DNA from: Candidatus Zhuqueibacterota bacterium
Lineage (GTDB): Bacteria; Zhuqueibacterota; Zhuqueibacteria; Residuimicrobiales; Krinioviventaceae
Assembly (NCBI GenBank): GCA_016934825.1
Contig: JAFGSB010000138.1
Coordinates: forward strand, 1-32,846
Direction: 5' to 3'
Length of the DNA stretch: 32,846 bases
Numbering within the stretch: the first letter of the stretch is position 1; every line of letters starts with the position of its first letter. The notes beneath the pieces are model-generated. The model was given only the letters and a program-made list of their open reading frames with translations. It did not search any database and was not told the DNA's origin. Made by a program: the position numbers and the translations under genes. Shown here one piece after another: positions 7,597-17,300 of the stretch.

Positions 7597-9399
7597 GTGG
7601 AAGAACAACAACTCAAAATCAGGATATTGCCTGAGAACTTGATCAACAAAATCGCTGCCGGGGAGGTGATCGACCGGCCGTCATCGGTGGTGAAGGAACT
7701 GGTGGAGAACTCGATTGACGCGGGAGCGGATAAAATAACCGTTATCGTCAGGGACGGCGGCAAAGGGCTGATCCAGGTGATCGATAACGGCGCGGGCATG
7801 GAGGAAAAAGACGCGATCATGTCCATTCAGAGGCACGCGACCTCCAAGATCAGCACCTATGAGGATATGGAGCAGATCGTCACGCTCGGTTTTCGCGGCG
7901 AGGCGCTGGCCAGTATCGCCGCCGTGGCCCGGCTGGAGATGAAAACCGTGACCCGCGACAATATCGAAGGAACGCAGATCAACATTGAGGGCGGAACAGT
8001 GGTTAAAATGGACAAAACCGGCGGCAATCCGGGCACTTCCATAGCGGTGAAAAACCTGTTTTACAATACCCCGGCGCGGAGAAAATTCCTGCGGGCCACC
8101 TCAACCGAATACCGGCATATCATGTCTACGGTCAACCGTTTCGTGCTGGCATATCCTCATATCGCTTTTGATTTTTTCCATGACGAAAACCAGGTTTTCA
8201 GTTACAAACCCGCGGAACTTCTGCAGCGGATCGGCGATGTGCTGGGCGAGCGGATCAGGGAAAACCTGATTTTTGTGGATGATACCAATGCGCTGTTGAA
8301 ATGTTATGGTTATATCGGAAATTTTGATATCCTGCGAAAATCCCGAAACGACCAGTATCTTTTTGTCAACAAGCGATATATTGTGGATCGCACCATAAAC
8401 GCGGCGATCACTTCGGGACTGGGAGAGATATTGCCAGCCCGCAGTTTCCCGTTATATATATTGTTTCTGGACATTAATCCCGACCGGATCGATGTCAACG
8501 TGCATCCGACCAAAAACGAAATAAAATTTGCCGATCAGCAGATGCTGTTCTCGTTGATCCGCGGCGCAGTGAAACGCGCCGTGAAAACAGACGAGATCGT
8601 TCCCGAAATGCAGGAAAAGTTTAAATTTACCAAAAAGCCTTTTATAAAACGTTTCCCGTCGACACTGATAGATGAAATATACGGAAGCGAAACGCAGCAA
8701 ACCCGTTTCGATTTCGACCGGGATTCCGGCAACCTGAATTTCGGGAACAACGAACAGCCAACCGTTCAGTCCGGTTCGCATTTTCGTATCGAACAACCAC
8801 AACAGGCCGATTCCGAACCGCAGCCCCGGCAAGAAACCAAAATGTTATGGCAGTTTCATAACAAATATTTGTTATCGCAGATCAAAAGCGGTCTTGTTGT
8901 TATCGACCAGCACGCGGCGCATGAACGGATCATTTACGAACGGGTAAAAAAGAATTTTGTGAACAGGGAATCGTCTTCACAACAATTGCTGTTTCCGCAG
9001 ACCATCGATCTTTCGATAGAAGATTATGATTATTTGATGGAAATATTGCCGTTCCTGGAAAAGATCGGTTTTATCATCAAGGGATTTGGCACACGCACAA
9101 TAGTTGTTGAGGGTGTTCCCGCCGGTCTGCGTACGGGTCATGAAAACAAGCTGCTGCTGGATATACTGGATGAATACAAACTGAAACTGGGAGCGGAAGT
9201 GGATATACAGGAGCGTGTCGCGAAAAGTGTGGCCTGCCGGTCGGCGATCATGACCGGCGATCCTTTAACGGATACCGCAATGAGCGCCCTGGTCGACCAG
9301 TTGTTCGCCTGCGAAACCCCTTATTTCTGCCCGCACGGCCGGCCGACAATGATTACCCTGTCTTTGGAGGAGCTTGACAAACGATTTGAACGGCTTTAA
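7597..9399 (+). CDS. mutL: DNA mismatch repair protein MutL (endonuclease type)
   Basis: 600 residues. MutL links MutS mismatch recognition to strand incision in the cytoplasm. The N-terminal GHKL ATPase domain shows KELVENSIDAG (33-43), DNGAGM (63-68) and GFRGEAL (98-104). A low-complexity Q/E-rich linker spans about 375-415. The C-terminal dimerisation domain carries the nicking-endonuclease signature DQHAAHERIIYE, which fits DQHA(X)2E(X)4E (437-448), together with ACRSA (546-550) and CPHGRPT (578-584). It is therefore the self-nicking type found in bacteria lacking MutH. The GTG start is preceded by CAGGGA. The 3' end overlaps miaA by 26 bases, as in many mutL-miaA operons. Confidence 0.97.
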   Translation: MEEQQLKIRILPENLINKIAAGEVIDRPSSVVKELVENSIDAGADKITVIVRDGGKGLIQVIDNGAGMEEKDAIMSIQRHATSKISTYEDMEQIVTLGFRGEALASIAAVARLEMKTVTRDNIEGTQINIEGGTVVKMDKTGGNPGTSIAVKNLFYNTPARRKFLRATSTEYRHIMSTVNRFVLAYPHIAFDFFHDENQVFSYKPAELLQRIGDVLGERIRENLIFVDDTNALLKCYGYIGNFDILRKSRNDQYLFVNKRYIVDRTINAAITSGLGEILPARSFPLYILFLDINPDRIDVNVHPTKNEIKFADQQMLFSLIRGAVKRAVKTDEIVPEMQEKFKFTKKPFIKRFPSTLIDEIYGSETQQTRFDFDRDSGNLNFGNNEQPTVQSGSHFRIEQPQQADSEPQPRQETKMLWQFHNKYLLSQIKSGLVVIDQHAAHERIIYERVKKNFVNRESSSQQLLFPQTIDLSIEDYDYLMEILPFLEKIGFIIKGFGTRTIVVEGVPAGLRTGHENKLLLDILDEYKLKLGAEVDIQERVAKSVACRSAIMTGDPLTDTAMSALVDQLFACETPYFCPHGRPTMITLSLEELDKRFERL

Positions 9400-10309
9400 A
9401 GTACTTATAATTGTTGGGCCAACGGCGGTAGGCAAAACCGCATTATCCCTGTCAATCGCGGAAGTTCTGGGGGGTGAAATTGTTTCCGCGGATTCCCGCC
9501 AGGTGTACAAATATATGGATATCGGCACGGCCAAGCCGTCGCGGGAGGAGATGTTCCGTATAAAACATCATTTTATCGATATTCGTCAGCCCGATCAATA
9601 TTACAGCGCCGGTGAATACGGCCGCGAAGCCCGCGACCGAATCGCGGCAATGCATAAAAAAGGGGTTGTTCCGGTTGTAGTCGGAGGTTCCGGGTTCTAC
9701 ATCCAGGCGCTGGTGGACGGTTTGTTTGCGCCAAAAATTTCGGATCCGGATGTTAAACAGAAATGGCGCAATAAAGTGCGGGAAATTGGACAGGACGCCG
9801 TTTTTAATTATTTAAAACAGGTCGACCCGGCAAGCGCGGAACGTTTGCATCCCAATGACACGCAGCGTGTTGTCAGGGCGCTTGAAGTGTATGAGCTGGC
9901 CGGACAACCCATTTCGGATTTCAAAAAGGGCGGGGAAACACCCGCGGATTTTATTCCCGTGTTTATCGGGTTAAATCGTGACCGTGAGGTGTTGTATAAA
10001 AGAATTGAGAATCGAGTGGACGTCATGCTCAAATCCGGATTGGTTGATGAGGTGAAGGGTCTGCGTGACAGGGGCTGGGGGCCGGAATTGAACTCGCTCA
10101 AAACCGTGGGTTACCAGGAAGTTTACGATTATTTCAACGGTTGTTTAACGCTGGATGAAATGGCGGAAAAAATCAAGATCAATTCGCGTCGGTACGCCAA
10201 ACGGCAGTTGACCTGGTTCCGCAGGGACCGGCGGGTCCACTGGATTGAGCTTGATCAGTTCGGTCCGGATCAGGCTGTAAAAAAAATAACAGAAACCGCA
10301 GGATTGTAA
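9374..10309 (+). CDS. miaA: tRNA dimethylallyltransferase MiaA
   Basis: 311 residues, normal for MiaA, which transfers dimethylallyl from DMAPP to N6 of A37 in tRNAs reading UNN codons. Visible are the P-loop GPTAVGKT (15-22), ADSRQVYKYMDIGTAKP with the catalytic Asp D40, GGSGFY (104-109), the tRNA-binding NDTQRVVRALEV, and C-terminal LKTVGYQE and RRYAKRQLTWFRRD. All conserved blocks are present. The start is a TTG inside mutL preceded by GGAGG at 9366-9370; the spacing is short, and the next in-frame TTG (9386) is also possible. The downstream DUF481 gene follows after 17 bases. Confidence 0.96.
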   Translation: MTNDLNGFKVLIIVGPTAVGKTALSLSIAEVLGGEIVSADSRQVYKYMDIGTAKPSREEMFRIKHHFIDIRQPDQYYSAGEYGREARDRIAAMHKKGVVPVVVGGSGFYIQALVDGLFAPKISDPDVKQKWRNKVREIGQDAVFNYLKQVDPASAERLHPNDTQRVVRALEVYELAGQPISDFKKGGETPADFIPVFIGLNRDREVLYKRIENRVDVMLKSGLVDEVKGLRDRGWGPELNSLKTVGYQEVYDYFNGCLTLDEMAEKIKINSRRYAKRQLTWFRRDRRVHWIELDQFGPDQAVKKITETAGL

Positions 10310-10326
10310 AAATAAAGGTAATTGAT

Positions 10327-11100
10327 TTGAAAAGAATTATAATGTTATTTCTGCTCTTAACGGGGCTTTTGATTTATCATTCAGATGCAGTATCACAGGT
10401 CAATGTTGAGAAATTCAGGAAAAACGGCCATGAAAAGGGATTGACCGGGTATGCCAGAATCTCTGTTTCGTCCCGTACCGGCAACGTGGACGTGACCGAG
10501 ATAGATGTTGAAGGAAGCGCCGATTTCAGGTGGAAAAGAATGGATTCATTTATCATTGTCCAGGGCGACCAGGGTTGGAAAGAAGACGAACAATACTCTA
10601 ATGAGGGTTTGATACATTTCCGGCAGATATATGAATTTAAAAAGGCCTGGCAGCCGGAAACATTTATTCAGACGGATTTTAATAAAAAGCGATCATTATC
10701 CGACCGGAAACTTTTTGGGATAGGTTTTCGAACAACAATTTTCAGAAACAGCAGTAATTCTATCGTTTGCGGTACCTCATATATGTACGAATATGAAAAA
10801 CTGGATATATCAAATCAGAGTGTATATCAAACAATTACAAAGTACAACCGCTGGAACAACTATTTTGCATTGAATTTGAACATTAACAGCCGTTTGCAGG
10901 GATATCTGACAACTTATTATCAACCCCGTTTTGATGAATTTAGTGATATGCGGATATTAAGCGAAGCGAATTTAAAAGCTGTAATTTTCAGTCCTTTTTC
11001 CGTAACCATAACATACAATATGAGATATGACAGCGATCCTCCTGAAAACATTAAGGATATGGATGCCAAACTGACGATGGGCCTGGTTTATGTTTTTTAG
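10327..11100 (+). CDS. DUF481 family outer-membrane protein
   Basis: 257 residues. A signal peptide (1-22, MKRIIMLFLLLTGLL...) is followed by a protein made almost wholly of alternating beta-strand segments with aromatic girdles, ending in ...LTMGLVYVF with a terminal Phe, typical of outer-membrane beta-barrels. The pattern (KGLTGYARISVSSRTGNVDVTEID, WKEDEQYSNEGLIHFRQIYEF, then strand pairs) matches DUF481/YdiY-like proteins, whose function is unknown. TTG 10327 is preferred over ATG 10342 because AAGG lies 8 bases upstream and it keeps the basic N-terminus. It lies 17 bases behind miaA, so it is probably cotranscribed. No clear terminator follows. Confidence 0.82.
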   Translation: MKRIIMLFLLLTGLLIYHSDAVSQVNVEKFRKNGHEKGLTGYARISVSSRTGNVDVTEIDVEGSADFRWKRMDSFIIVQGDQGWKEDEQYSNEGLIHFRQIYEFKKAWQPETFIQTDFNKKRSLSDRKLFGIGFRTTIFRNSSNSIVCGTSYMYEYEKLDISNQSVYQTITKYNRWNNYFALNLNINSRLQGYLTTYYQPRFDEFSDMRILSEANLKAVIFSPFSVTITYNMRYDSDPPENIKDMDAKLTMGLVYVF

Positions 11101-11310
11101 GATTAAAGCGTTCTTATTGGACTTTATTCCACTTGTCTGTGTCAATGCTATGTTGCTATGGAATGATCTTTGCGACTATTATAAAACTTTACATTTTTGT
11201 TGCGAAAATTTAATTCTTTGATTTCATTTTAAAATTTATTAGTTTTAAAATTAAAATTTTTCAAATTTCTTATTAATTACGACTTAACATTTGAAAGGAC
11301 CGCAGAAATT

Positions 11311-12816
11311 ATGTGCAGGAAAGTTTTATATGTACTGGTAATCGGATTGCTGCTGACGGTAGTTTTCGCATACGCAAATGAACACGAACCTTCACCGGCG
11401 CAACACACGAATGAAATGACTCAACACGAAGCCGGGGGAGAACATCAGGCGCAGCACGGCGGACAACACGCAGATCTCGGTAAAGTTTTACCGATATGGA
11501 GCGTCATTCCGTTTGTCGGTATTTTATTGTCAATTGCGTTATTCCCGCTGCTTGCTGAAAAATTCTGGCATCACCATTTTCCCAAAGTATCCGCATTCTG
11601 GGCGCTTGCTTTTGCAATACCGTTCGTTATCGCTTATGGCGGGGACGCATTGTATGAAATATGTCATATATATCTAATAGATTATATCCCGTTTATTATA
11701 TTGTTGTGGGCATTATTTACCGCGGCGGGCGGTATTTTGATAGAAGGTACATTAAAGGGGAAGCCGGTAACGAATCTGGTCATGTTATTGATCGGTACAA
11801 TTATCGCGTCATGGATCGGGACGACAGGCGCATCCATGGTGCTGATCCGGCCGGTTCTCAGGGCAAACGCCAACCGGAAATCAAAAATGCATGTTGTGAT
11901 CTTTTTTATCTTCCTTGTCAGTAACATTGGTGGTTCCTTAACGCCTTTGGGCGACCCGCCGCTGTTCCTAGGATTTTTACACAGCGTGCCGTTTTTCTGG
12001 ACATTGAATCTTTTTACTGAAATGTCTTTTGTCGTTGTTTTACTTCTTGGAATTTTCTTTGTTTTGGATACCATGTTGTATAACAAGGACAAAAATGCCG
12101 GTCTCATTAAAGAAGATAATACGGAAACTAAACCAATCCGTGTGAGGGGACTACATAATTTTATTTTCCTGGCTGGAATCATCGGCGGCGTGTTGATGAG
12201 CGGTCTTGTTGATCTGGGCAGTGTGACCGTACTTGGCGTACATATGGGATGGCAGAATATATTAAGAGATGTTATTCTGATCTGTATGGGCCTGTTATCA
12301 TTAAAAACGACAAAAAAGGAAATCCGGGAAGGCAATGAATTTTCCTGGTTCCCGATCCAGGAAGTCGCGTATTTGTTTGCCGGGATATTCATGTGTATCA
12401 TTCCGGCGCTGGCCATGTTAAAGGCCGGAACAGACGGCGCGCTCGGATTCATTATCGAAGCCGTTAAAGAGCCCTGGCATTACTTCTGGATTACCGGGGC
12501 GCTGTCCAGTTTTCTGGATAACGCGCCGACTTATTTAACATTTATGAATACGGCGCTGGGTAATTTCTTCTCAGGATTGCCGGAAGCAGACGCCGTTGCC
12601 AGTTTGATCAGGGATCATTCCCATTATCTCAAAGCAATTTCAACCGGAGCTGTATTTATGGGGGCCAATACATATATCGGCAATGCCCCTAATTTTATGG
12701 TACGTTCCATTGCCGAAGAGTCCGGGCTGAAAATGCCGAGCTTTTTCGGTTATATGGTTTGGTCACTCGGTATTTTAATCCCAATTTTTATTCTGGTAAC
12801 TTTAGTATTTTTTTAA
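11311..12816 (+). CDS. CitMHS/NhaD-type cation antiporter with His-rich N-terminus
   Basis: 501 residues, an integral inner-membrane protein of the ion transporter superfamily (putative sodium:proton antiporter/citrate transporter family). After a cleavable-looking hydrophobic N-terminus (1-22) comes a hydrophilic stretch with six His between residues 25 and 53, then about a dozen membrane segments. Family-type re-entrant motifs are visible: GTTGASMVLIRP with SNIGGSLTPLGDPPLFLG in the first half, and FLDNAPTYLTFMN with MGANTYIGNAPNFMV in the second, the usual pseudo-symmetric pair. The ATG is preceded by GAAAGGACC. Upstream, 11101-11310 is A/T-rich with no recognisable gene. The transported ion cannot be told from sequence; Na+/H+ exchange is the family's usual role. 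Confidence 0.88.
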   Translation: MCRKVLYVLVIGLLLTVVFAYANEHEPSPAQHTNEMTQHEAGGEHQAQHGGQHADLGKVLPIWSVIPFVGILLSIALFPLLAEKFWHHHFPKVSAFWALAFAIPFVIAYGGDALYEICHIYLIDYIPFIILLWALFTAAGGILIEGTLKGKPVTNLVMLLIGTIIASWIGTTGASMVLIRPVLRANANRKSKMHVVIFFIFLVSNIGGSLTPLGDPPLFLGFLHSVPFFWTLNLFTEMSFVVVLLLGIFFVLDTMLYNKDKNAGLIKEDNTETKPIRVRGLHNFIFLAGIIGGVLMSGLVDLGSVTVLGVHMGWQNILRDVILICMGLLSLKTTKKEIREGNEFSWFPIQEVAYLFAGIFMCIIPALAMLKAGTDGALGFIIEAVKEPWHYFWITGALSSFLDNAPTYLTFMNTALGNFFSGLPEADAVASLIRDHSHYLKAISTGAVFMGANTYIGNAPNFMVRSIAEESGLKMPSFFGYMVWSLGILIPIFILVTLVFF

Positions 12817-13704
12817 TTGTTACTTGAGATTTTAAAAAAAGATAATGTTGCCGGAGCGGACGAGCTCCTGCGGAAAACCGCTTCCTATTTCCTGGAAAAC
12901 TGCCGAACGGCGAATTTCGCCTTCGCTTCGGAAACCAAAGATTTTATACGCCGGGCCGGGCTTGAACTGATTCAGGCCCAGCCGCGTATGGCCCCGCTTT
13001 TCAACCTTGTGAATAATCTATTCCTGAATTGTGATCAGCACACCGATTTGCAATCCCTTATCGAGACCACAAGATCCATAATAAAGGAATTTTTGGACAG
13101 GTGCCAATCCGCCCGGGAAGAGATTATTGCTGTCATCAGTCCCCTGATCCGGGAGAATATAACCGTTACGACCTACAGCCGCAGCAGCCTGGTGATTTAT
13201 GTACTGAAGAATTTGGCGCGGGAAAAGAAATTCAACGTCTGTTTAACGGAATCGAGACCCATGTTCGAGGGCAGAAAAGCCGCTCTGGAACTGGTTGAGG
13301 CGGGTGTGCCAGTCACATTGATGGTTGACGCGGCGATGCGGGAATGTGTGGTTTTGTGCGATCTGATCCTGGTTGGCGCGGATTCGTTCACGGACGAACA
13401 TGTCGTTAACAAGATCGGCACCGGCGCACTGGTCTTGCTGGCAAGGGAAGCGGGCAAACCGGTGTACGTCGTATGCACGACGCAAAAATACCTGCCGCAG
13501 GGCGTCAAAATGCTGGATGAACCGCAGCACGACGCCGACGAGGTCTGGGCGGAAAGAACAGGGAGTATCAGTATTCAGAACAAATATTTTGAAAAGGTGA
13601 ATACCGGCCTGTTCAGCGGGATGATCACGGAAAAGGGTTTGTTAAAGACAGACCGGTTGCCGCGGATGGCTGGAATGACAATACATCCCTGGCTGAAAGG
13701 TTAG
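12817..13704 (+). CDS. eIF-2B alpha/beta/delta family protein
   Basis: 295 residues of the family that includes eukaryotic eIF-2B regulatory subunits, methylthioribose-1-phosphate isomerase and archaeal ribose-1,5-bisphosphate isomerase. Conserved blocks are visible: TTYSRSS (118-124), ESRPMFEGRKAALEL, LILVGADSFTDEHVVNKIGT with the conserved D189, and GKPVYVVC. The Cys that serves catalysis in the isomerases sits in the first block but is replaced here by the Ser-rich eIF-2B form, so isomerase activity is doubtful. No ATG is available; the frame starts with TTG immediately after the antiporter stop (TAA TTG), in the same frame and without a clear ribosome binding site, so reinitiation is likely. 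Its role here is unknown. Confidence 0.8.
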   Translation: MLLEILKKDNVAGADELLRKTASYFLENCRTANFAFASETKDFIRRAGLELIQAQPRMAPLFNLVNNLFLNCDQHTDLQSLIETTRSIIKEFLDRCQSAREEIIAVISPLIRENITVTTYSRSSLVIYVLKNLAREKKFNVCLTESRPMFEGRKAALELVEAGVPVTLMVDAAMRECVVLCDLILVGADSFTDEHVVNKIGTGALVLLAREAGKPVYVVCTTQKYLPQGVKMLDEPQHDADEVWAERTGSISIQNKYFEKVNTGLFSGMITEKGLLKTDRLPRMAGMTIHPWLKG

Positions 13705-13737
13705 GACTTGGAGAGCAAAAAAGGGGATAAAATGTTT

Positions 13738-13773
13738 CACGCAGATAGCGCGGATTGCGCAGATCAATAAAAG
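13738..13773. repeat. Dispersed repeat B, copy 1
   Basis: CACGCAGATAGCGCGGAT followed by a GCGCAGAT-type end matches 19105-19137 over its first 19 bases with one change. It belongs to the 'cacgcagat-acgcggat' class of short noncoding repeats. It lies in the 639-base gene-free stretch before the FISUMP gene, which holds repeats B, A and C and then a promoter; the small open frames in it do not look coding. Confidence 0.6.
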
Positions 13774-13797
13774 CACACCTTCTCTGTTATTTCGACC

Positions 13798-13880
13798 GCA
13801 GGGAGAAATTTTTATTCTGTATAATCCATTGCCTTTGCAAGATTTAAGATTTCTCTTCGCTTTTAGAAATGACAGATTGG
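13798..13880. repeat. Dispersed repeat A, copy 1
   Basis: Opens with GCAGGGAGAAATTTTT and closes with GAAATGACAGATTGG. The same ends and a similar middle (CCNTTGCCTT...AAGATTTCTC) recur in the same orientation at 18967-19055, beyond the FISUMP gene. The right part resembles the widespread 'gatttctcgcttcgctcgaaatgaca' element of environmental bacterial genomes. Confidence 0.65.
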
Positions 13881-13975
13881 CGGCAATCCCCGGGGTGTGG
13901 TCAGAAACATTATGATCCGATTTTTTTACAAATCCGGTCGTCAAGTAGGGCTGTCGGGCGCAGTTCTGTCCGACG
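13881..13975. repeat. Dispersed repeat C, copy 1
   Basis: CGGCAATC then CCCGGGGTGTGG, AAACATTATGAT and TCAAGTAGGGCTGTC align, with gaps, to 18621-18720. The right end GTCGGGC...GTCCGAC (13953-13974) can fold as a hairpin with one G-U pair. It directly adjoins repeat A. Confidence 0.55.
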
Positions 13976-14170
13976 GGATAACGAAACGACCACCGGTGCT
14001 GAAAATTTAAAAATGCTCCGTAGATTGAGCTTATTATTTGTTTTTCGTCTACTGCAAAAACCTACTGATGGAGACCTAAATCTCATGATTTGAGAATAAT
14101 AGTGGGAAATATAAACCAGTTGTTAAAAAATCTCTGTTACGTGCTTATTTGTAAATAATTATTATTTGGA

Positions 14171-14199
14171 TTGACAAAACCAAAATATTAATTTATATT
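14171..14199 (+). promoter_or_regulatory. Sigma-70-like promoter for the FISUMP gene
   Basis: A perfect -35 TTGACA (14171-14176), a 17-base spacer and TATATT (14194-14199, 5 of 6 to consensus) in a very A/T-rich stretch. Predicted start is near 14206, leaving a 5' leader of about 138 bases before ATG 14344. Sequence match only; FCB bacteria can use other promoter forms. Confidence 0.6.
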
Positions 14200-14343
14200 A
14201 TATTTATATTTTACCACACTCAAATTATTTCATATCATAATAAATAAAAAGGGTTATAAGAGGAAATTTGACATCTATTTGTGTATACTCTTAACACAAG
14301 CAGACGCAGTCTGTGGATAATCATAAATCGATCAGGAGGATAT

Positions 14344-17300
14344 ATGACCATGCGAAAGTGTTTTACGGTTACTTTATTTTGTCTTTTCCTTTTCAATAGC
14401 TGTCTGTTTTCTCAAATCGTTCTAAAAGGTATTGTGTCATCAGCTGGAATGAACCCGGAGCCTGTACAAAACGCGCTGGTTGAGTTGATCGATCAGGCCG
14501 ATACCAACCGGGTATTCAGCAGCACGACCGATGAGCAAGGTAACTATTCCATTCAGATCACTCAAACTGGCATCGGGGATGCTCCAGTTCAGAAACCAGG
14601 CGTTTTTAATTTGTATCAAAATTATCCCAATCCGTTCAATCCAACTACTGTTATTAGCTATGAATTGCCACATGCAGCAGATGTTCGTATTGAAATATAT
14701 AATGTATTAGGACAAAAAATAAAAACTCTGTTCGACGGGTATCAATCCAAACTTGTTGGCCGGCAAATCTGGGACGGGACGAATGATCACGGACAAGGGG
14801 TTTCCGCAGGAGTATATATCTACTCTCTATCAGTTGAGGGCACCCGGATTAATAAAAAAATGCTGCTGATCGATGGACACACCAGTAATTCAAATACAGC
14901 GTTTGCTCAGACAAAGAGTAATGTTGTGTTTAATGGAAATGTTTTAAATAAACCACTGTCTAACAATTTTTTGTTGCGGGTGTCAGGCAAGGACATTGAA
15001 AACTGGGAGCAGAAAGATCTGGAAATAACCAGTAATATGGGTATTGATATTACAGTATACCGAACAGTAACAGACAAAGACGGCAATATCTATCGCACTA
15101 TCAAAATCGGTGACCAGTGGTGGATGGCGGAGAATTTGAAAGTAACGCATTATCGCAACGGTGATACCATACCCAACGTAACCGACAGCGCAGGATGGGC
15201 TCATTTAACAACCGGGGCTTACTGTGAATACGATAATAATATTAAAAACGTACCCACATATGGGCGGTTATATAACTGGTTCGCATTGAATGACAGCGCT
15301 GATATAACCCCGGCCGGATGGCATATCCCTACAAATAACGATTGGCAAACTCTTGTTGATTACCTTGGAGGGAATGCTGTTACCGGTAGCAAGTTAAAAG
15401 AAGCCGGAACCGCGCATTGGAAGAGTCCCAACACGGACGCAACAAACGAAAGTGGATTTACCGCGTTGCCCGGCGGCAGCCGTTCGGATACGGGTAATTT
15501 TTATAATCTGACCGTGTTCACACTTTTTGGTTCTATTTCTCAGATTGACAGTAACGAAGTGTGGACCCTGCTCATACATTCAGGTGTTTCAGATGTTTCA
15601 AATTTAGGTTTTAATAAAAAATTCGGGTTTTCGGTTCGCTGTATAAAAGGTCAGGCTCTTCCGCAGTTAATATATCCGCCGGACAGTGTTATCATAAACG
15701 ACAACAAACCGGTATTTGACTGGAACAATGTCAGCGATGCTTCTGTTTATGAACTTTTGGTTGATAATTCGTCCGATTTCTCCAGTCCGGAAATAGTTAA
15801 GGACAATTTGACGGATTCTGGCTACACGACAGCAGATCCGCTTGCAGACGGCCTGTACTACTGGCGGGTTCGCTGCCGGGATAACGAAAATAACCAAAGC
15901 AACTGGTCTGATGTCTGGAGTTTCACAATCGATACACAGGGACCGGATATGCCGGTTTTGTTATCGCCTCCGGATAGCGCCACAATAAACAACAATACAC
16001 CGGAGTTTGATTGGGCCGATGTCAGCGACGCTTCCGTTTACGAACTTGTCGTTGATAATTCAATCGATTTTTCCAGTCCCGTGATTTTTCTGGATACCCT
16101 GTGTATATCACATTTTACTCCGACCGATTCTCTCCCGGACGATCTTTATTATTGGAAGGTCCGCAGTAAAGACAACCAGGGTAATTACGGTGCGTGGTCC
16201 AGTGTATGGCATTTCACGATTGATACGCAGGGTCCGGACGCGCCAATCCTGTTATCTCCACTTAATAACGCTGTTATCTACGACAATACTCCGGAATTTG
16301 ACTGGACTGATGTCAGCGACGCGGTTTCGTATACAATAATTATTAATATTTTAAGCGATTTTTCCGCTCCCCCAACAATTGCTACTAATGTGTCCTATTC
16401 CAGGTTGAATACAGCGCCAATAACGCTTGCTGAGGGTCTGTACTTCTGGCGGGTTCGCTGCCAGGACGCCCAGGGTAACCTGGGCGCATGGTCCGAGGTA
16501 TGGTCGTTTACTATACAACCAGGTATCGTTAAGGATATAGACGGCAATGTCTATCAAACTATAAAAATCGGTGATCAATTGTGGATGGCGGAAAACTTAA
16601 TGGTGACGCATTACCAAAACGGCGATCCCATTCCTAACGTAACCGACGCTACAGAATGGACCAATCTGACTGCCGGCGCGTACTGCGAATACTCTAATAA
16701 CGTTGAAAATGTAACAACGTACGGACGGCTTTATAACTGGTATGCGGTTGACGATAACCGAAAACTGGCGCCCGCGGGCTGGCATGTGCCCACGGACAAC
16801 GAATGGCAGATCCTTGTTCATTACCTTGGCGGTATAGCTGTTGCCGGCGGTAAATTAAAAGAAAAAGGTCTCGTTCATTGGAAATTCCCCAATGCCGGCG
16901 CAACAAACGAAAGCGGTTTTACCGGGCTGCCTGGCGGTAGTCGTAACGGCGGTAATGGTGATTTCGTTTATAAAGGTGAGGTAGCTTCTTTCTGGTCCTC
17001 AACAGAGTTCCATACCCCCGGTTTCGCCATTGGCTGGGCATTGTCCATCCTTAATCCTCAAATTACTACATTTAATGTCAATACCAGACAAGGTGCTTCA
17101 ATTCGTTGTATTAAAGGTCCTGAGCCGACAGCCTTGCTCTCTCCTGCGCATCAGGAAACACTTATCGACAACACCCCGGTTTTTGATTGGACCGAGGTTG
17201 ATAGCGCAACCACTTACGAACTTGTCGTAGACAATTCAAACGACTTTTCCAGTCCGGAAATTGTGAGGGACAATTTAACAGAGTCCGGTTACATTGCAGT

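Noticed and set aside
11682-12452. 256-codon minus-strand frame opposite the antiporter
   Set aside because: It is an antisense shadow of a strongly matching membrane-protein frame. The same applies to the long frames opposite cimA, argJ and proC.
13869-14093. 74-codon plus-strand open frame
   Set aside because: It overlaps repeats A and C and has no recognisable features.
14281-14343. GTG start for the FISUMP protein
   Set aside because: It would place 21 polar residues before the signal peptide. ATG 14344 has a strong AGGAGGA and opens the signal peptide.
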